From positions 1 to 23,894 of the forward strand of contig DBTW01000112.1 in NCBI GenBank assembly GCA_002307245.1: DNA of 23,894 nucleotides, given 5' to 3'. Shown here in pieces: positions 22,073 through 23,894 of this stretch. This DNA comes from Spirochaetaceae bacterium UBA1306. Lineage in GTDB: Bacteria; Spirochaetota; Spirochaetia; Treponematales; Rectinemataceae. Below the pieces are notes generated by a model, which was given only the letters and a program-made list of their open reading frames with translations, was not told the origin of the DNA and made no database searches. A program made the position numbers and the translations under genes. Position 1 is the stretch's first letter. Each line of letters starts with the position of its first letter.

Positions 22073-22779
22073 GCGCCTTGGGCCTTGGCGAAGCGGTAGC
22101 CGAAGCCCCTGACGGTCTCAATCGCGGATCCCGCGCCGCCCAGCTTGATCCTGAGGTTCTTGACGTGCGTATCGACGGTGCGTGGGTCCCCGGCCCAACC
22201 GATGCCCCAGACCGAGTCGAGGATGCGGTCGCGGCTGAGCACCGTGCCGGCCTTGGAGGCGAGGAGGACGAGGAGCTCGAATTCCAGCGGGGTGGCGGCG
22301 ATCTCGGCCCCGCCCACGCGGATGTGGTGGGCGCTCGTGTCGACCTCGATGCCCGTGCCCTGGAGGCAGCGGGCGAGCTCCGCGTCGATCTCGGGCGGGC
22401 GGGGGAGGGAGCGCTTCAGGATGGCCCCGACCCTGGCCACGAGGACGCGGGGGCTGACGGGCTTGCGGATGTATTCGTCGGCGCCGAGGCCGAAGCCGAA
22501 GATCTCGTCCTCTTCCTCGGACTTGGCCGTGAGCATGACGACGGGCACGTTGGAGCGCGCCTTGAGCTCGCGCAGCACCACCCAGCCGTCGAGGTCGGGC
22601 ATCATAACGTCGAGGATGACGAGGTCGATGCCCGGCTTGGACGAGAAGGCGGCGATGGTGGCGCGGCCGTCCTCGGCCTCGACCGTCGAGTAGCCCTCTC
22701 GCCGGAGGTAATCACAGACGAGCTTGCGCATCCGCGCTTCGTCGTCGGCCACAAGTATCATGGGTTCTCGTGCGCTCAT
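22069..22779 (-). CDS. OmpR/PhoB-family response regulator
   Basis: A 236-aa DNA-binding regulator. The receiver domain (residues 7-122) has the acidic pair Asp11/Asp12, phospho-acceptor Asp57 (ILDVMMPDLDGW), Thr84 (MLTAKS) and Lys106 (YIRKP). The winged-helix domain (about 140-232) has TPLEFELLVLLASKAGTVLS and the recognition-helix region RTVDTHVKNLRIKLG, ending in GFGYRF. I chose ATG 22779 (six residues before the first receiver strand); ATG 22761 is also possible, and a longer frame from GTG 22836 adds residues foreign to the family. There is no good ribosome site and the predicted transcript starts about 3 nt before the ATG, so the message may be nearly leaderless. First gene of the pair with the kinase. 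Confidence 0.94.
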   Translation of the reverse strand: MSAREPMILVADDEARMRKLVCDYLRREGYSTVEAEDGRATIAAFSSKPGIDLVILDVMMPDLDGWVVLRELKARSNVPVVMLTAKSEEEDEIFGFGLGADEYIRKPVSPRVLVARVGAILKRSLPRPPEIDAELARCLQGTGIEVDTSAHHIRVGGAEIAATPLEFELLVLLASKAGTVLSRDRILDSVWGIGWAGDPRTVDTHVKNLRIKLGGAGSAIETVRGFGYRFAKAQGA

Positions 22780-22788
22780 AGTGAATGT

Positions 22789-22817
22789 AGTATATCTCCA
22801 TGCATGGGCATCGTGAA
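22789..22817 (-). promoter_or_regulatory. Candidate promoter of the two-component pair
   Basis: On the minus strand TTCACG (22817-22812), a 17-base spacer and TATACT (22794-22789) match sigma70 at four and five of six positions. The expected start, about 22782, lies 3 nt before the regulator ATG. Confidence 0.5.
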
Positions 22818-22873
22818 GCGCCGGGAGCCCAGCCACGCGGGCCCATCACCGCCGGCGCCATCGACGCTTCACG
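22812..22873. repeat. 9-bp inverted repeat between pyrC and the regulator gene
   Basis: CGTGAAGCG (22812-22820) and CGCTTCACG (22865-22873) are exact complements 53 bp apart (five helical turns), in the 110-bp gap downstream of pyrC. The left copy contains the -35 of the candidate promoter. It could be an operator pair that loops DNA or a large stem ending the pyrC message; the GC-rich DNA between the arms adds further pairing. Confidence 0.4.
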
Positions 22874-22889
22874 CGATCTTCACATTGGC

Positions 22890-23894
22890 CTAAAGACGGC
22901 CGGCTCGCCAGGGCAGGACGCAGCCGGCGAGCATGGGAACCGAGCCTTCGACTTCCTCCGGGACCGTCCACTCGCGGCGCTCGAGGACGAGGCGGCCCGC
23001 GGGGGGCGGCAGGCCGTAGAAGGCGGAGCCGCGGCGCGAGAGGAAGGGCTCGAGTTCGGCGAGCCTGCCCTCGCCGTCGAAGAGGGCGGCGAGAGCGGCG
23101 ACGGCGCAGGGCGACGAGTATACGCCCGAGGCCGGCCGCGAGCACTCCTTGGCGGCCCGGGGATGGGGAGCCGAGTCCGAGCCGAAGAAGAGCTTCCCTT
23201 CGCCGCGGAAGACCGCCTCCCTCAAAGCATCGCGGTCACGGGCGGTTTTTAGCACGGGCTTGCAGTAGAGGTGGGGGGCCATGGCCTCGCCTATGAGATC
23301 GTCCAGCGTAAAGAGCAGGTGGTGGGCTGTGATCCCCCCCGCTACGCGCTCGGGCGCGGCGAGGACGAAGCCCAAGAGCTCGGCCGAGGATATGTGCTCG
23401 ACGACGATCCTGAGCCTCGGGTAGGCCGAGATGATCCGCTCGAGGACGGGGATGAAGGCCTCCTCCCTCTCGAGGACGGGCGCGGACGGGTCCTCGGCGT
23501 GGATCGAGAGGACGATGCCCGCATCCTCCATGGCCTGGAGGGCCTCGGCGGCCTGCGAGGGGTCGCAGAGGCCGTCCGAGGCGTTGGTGGTGGAGCCCGC
23601 AGGGTAGTACTTGCCCGCGATCGCCCCTGCCGCCGCGCAGGCGAGCGCCGCCTCGCTCCCCATCCCGGGAAGCAGCTTGAAGGCCATCAGGGGCTCGAGC
23701 CCCGGCTCGGCCGCGGAGAGTTCGGCGCGGTAGGCGGCGACGGCGGCGCCGGAGGCGATGGGAGGCGTCGTATTGGGCATCGCCAGGACGCGGCCGAAGC
23801 TGAGCGCGTGGCGGCGCGCGTAGGCGGCCGTCGAGGGGCCCCGGCGCAGATGGGCGTGGAAGTCGTCCGGCGTCGCGATCAGGAACTGATCGCG
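22890..23894 (-). CDS. pyrC: Dihydroorotase (PyrC type), start beyond window
   Basis: Third enzyme of pyrimidine synthesis, closing N-carbamoyl-aspartate to dihydroorotate with two zinc ions in the cytoplasm. The frame stays open to the right edge: 38 codons lie before the first ATG (23780), including PDDFHAHLR with the HxH metal pair, so the true start is outside the window. About 334 residues are visible; E. coli PyrC has about 348. Other family features are MPNTTPP, the carboxylated-Lys segment GKYYPAGSTTNA, SIHAED, VEHISS and the catalytic Asp in GSDSAPHPRAAKE. All metal and catalytic residues appear intact. It is followed on the same strand by the two-component pair after 110 bp, probably with a separate promoter. 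Confidence 0.95.
   Translation of the reverse strand, partial: RDQFLIATPDDFHAHLRRGPSTAAYARRHALSFGRVLAMPNTTPPIASGAAVAAYRAELSAAEPGLEPLMAFKLLPGMGSEAALACAAAGAIAGKYYPAGSTTNASDGLCDPSQAAEALQAMEDAGIVLSIHAEDPSAPVLEREEAFIPVLERIISAYPRLRIVVEHISSAELLGFVLAAPERVAGGITAHHLLFTLDDLIGEAMAPHLYCKPVLKTARDRDALREAVFRGEGKLFFGSDSAPHPRAAKECSRPASGVYSSPCAVAALAALFDGEGRLAELEPFLSRRGSAFYGLPPPAGRLVLERREWTVPEEVEGSVPMLAGCVLPWRAGRL

Noticed and set aside
22780..22836. GTG 22836 start for the response regulator
   Set aside because: The 19 additional residues do not belong to the receiver domain and cross the likely promoter.

Overview
The window is a GC-rich, tightly packed bacterial chromosome segment with no tRNA or rRNA gene, insertion sequence, phage gene or CRISPR array that I could see. 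Three diderm-type lipoproteins and a periplasmic two-component sensor point to a Gram-negative-type envelope. Two of the three lipoboxes have Ala rather than Leu at -3, a relaxed form known from spirochaetes. My best but unproven guess is a GC-rich member of the Spirochaetota.

Layout. 1-662: 3' part of a probable papain-like (C39/BtrH_N-like) protein. 706-1830 (minus): an MbfA-type fusion of a ferritin-like domain and a VIT1/CCC1 iron/manganese transporter. 1913-2392: a small unrecognised gene, divergent from it. 2433-7087: a complete argC-argJ-argB-argD cluster behind a near-consensus sigma70 promoter, an ARG-box-like palindrome and a 35-codon leader ORF that ends in three Arg codons. The four enzymes carry N-acetylglutamate through to N-acetylornithine; ArgJ recycles the acetyl group, and ArgB has the N-terminal helix seen in arginine-inhibited kinases.

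7211-16379: two very large tandem paralogous lipoproteins (1464 and 1507 aa). Each has a lipid anchor followed by an identical 14-residue stretch, an Ala/Gly-rich helical-repeat region, one PKD-like domain and about 930-960 residues of TPR-like helical repeats. The second has its own promoter region with three helically phased GTGTG repeats, and two stacked intrinsic terminators follow it. This pair is the most unusual content of the window.

16566-19799: a probable operon of a YD/RHS-like repeat lipoprotein, a HEAT-like exported protein and an M24 aminopeptidase (13-bp gap, then ATGA overlap). 19919-20413: a small exported protein started by TTG directly after a strong hairpin. Minus strand, 22779-20417: an OmpR/PhoB-type response regulator and its histidine kinase (GTGA overlap), preceded by pyrC (dihydroorotase), whose start lies beyond the right edge. 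No gene-free stretch exceeds 300 bp; the longest are 11606-11855 and 16380-16565, both described.
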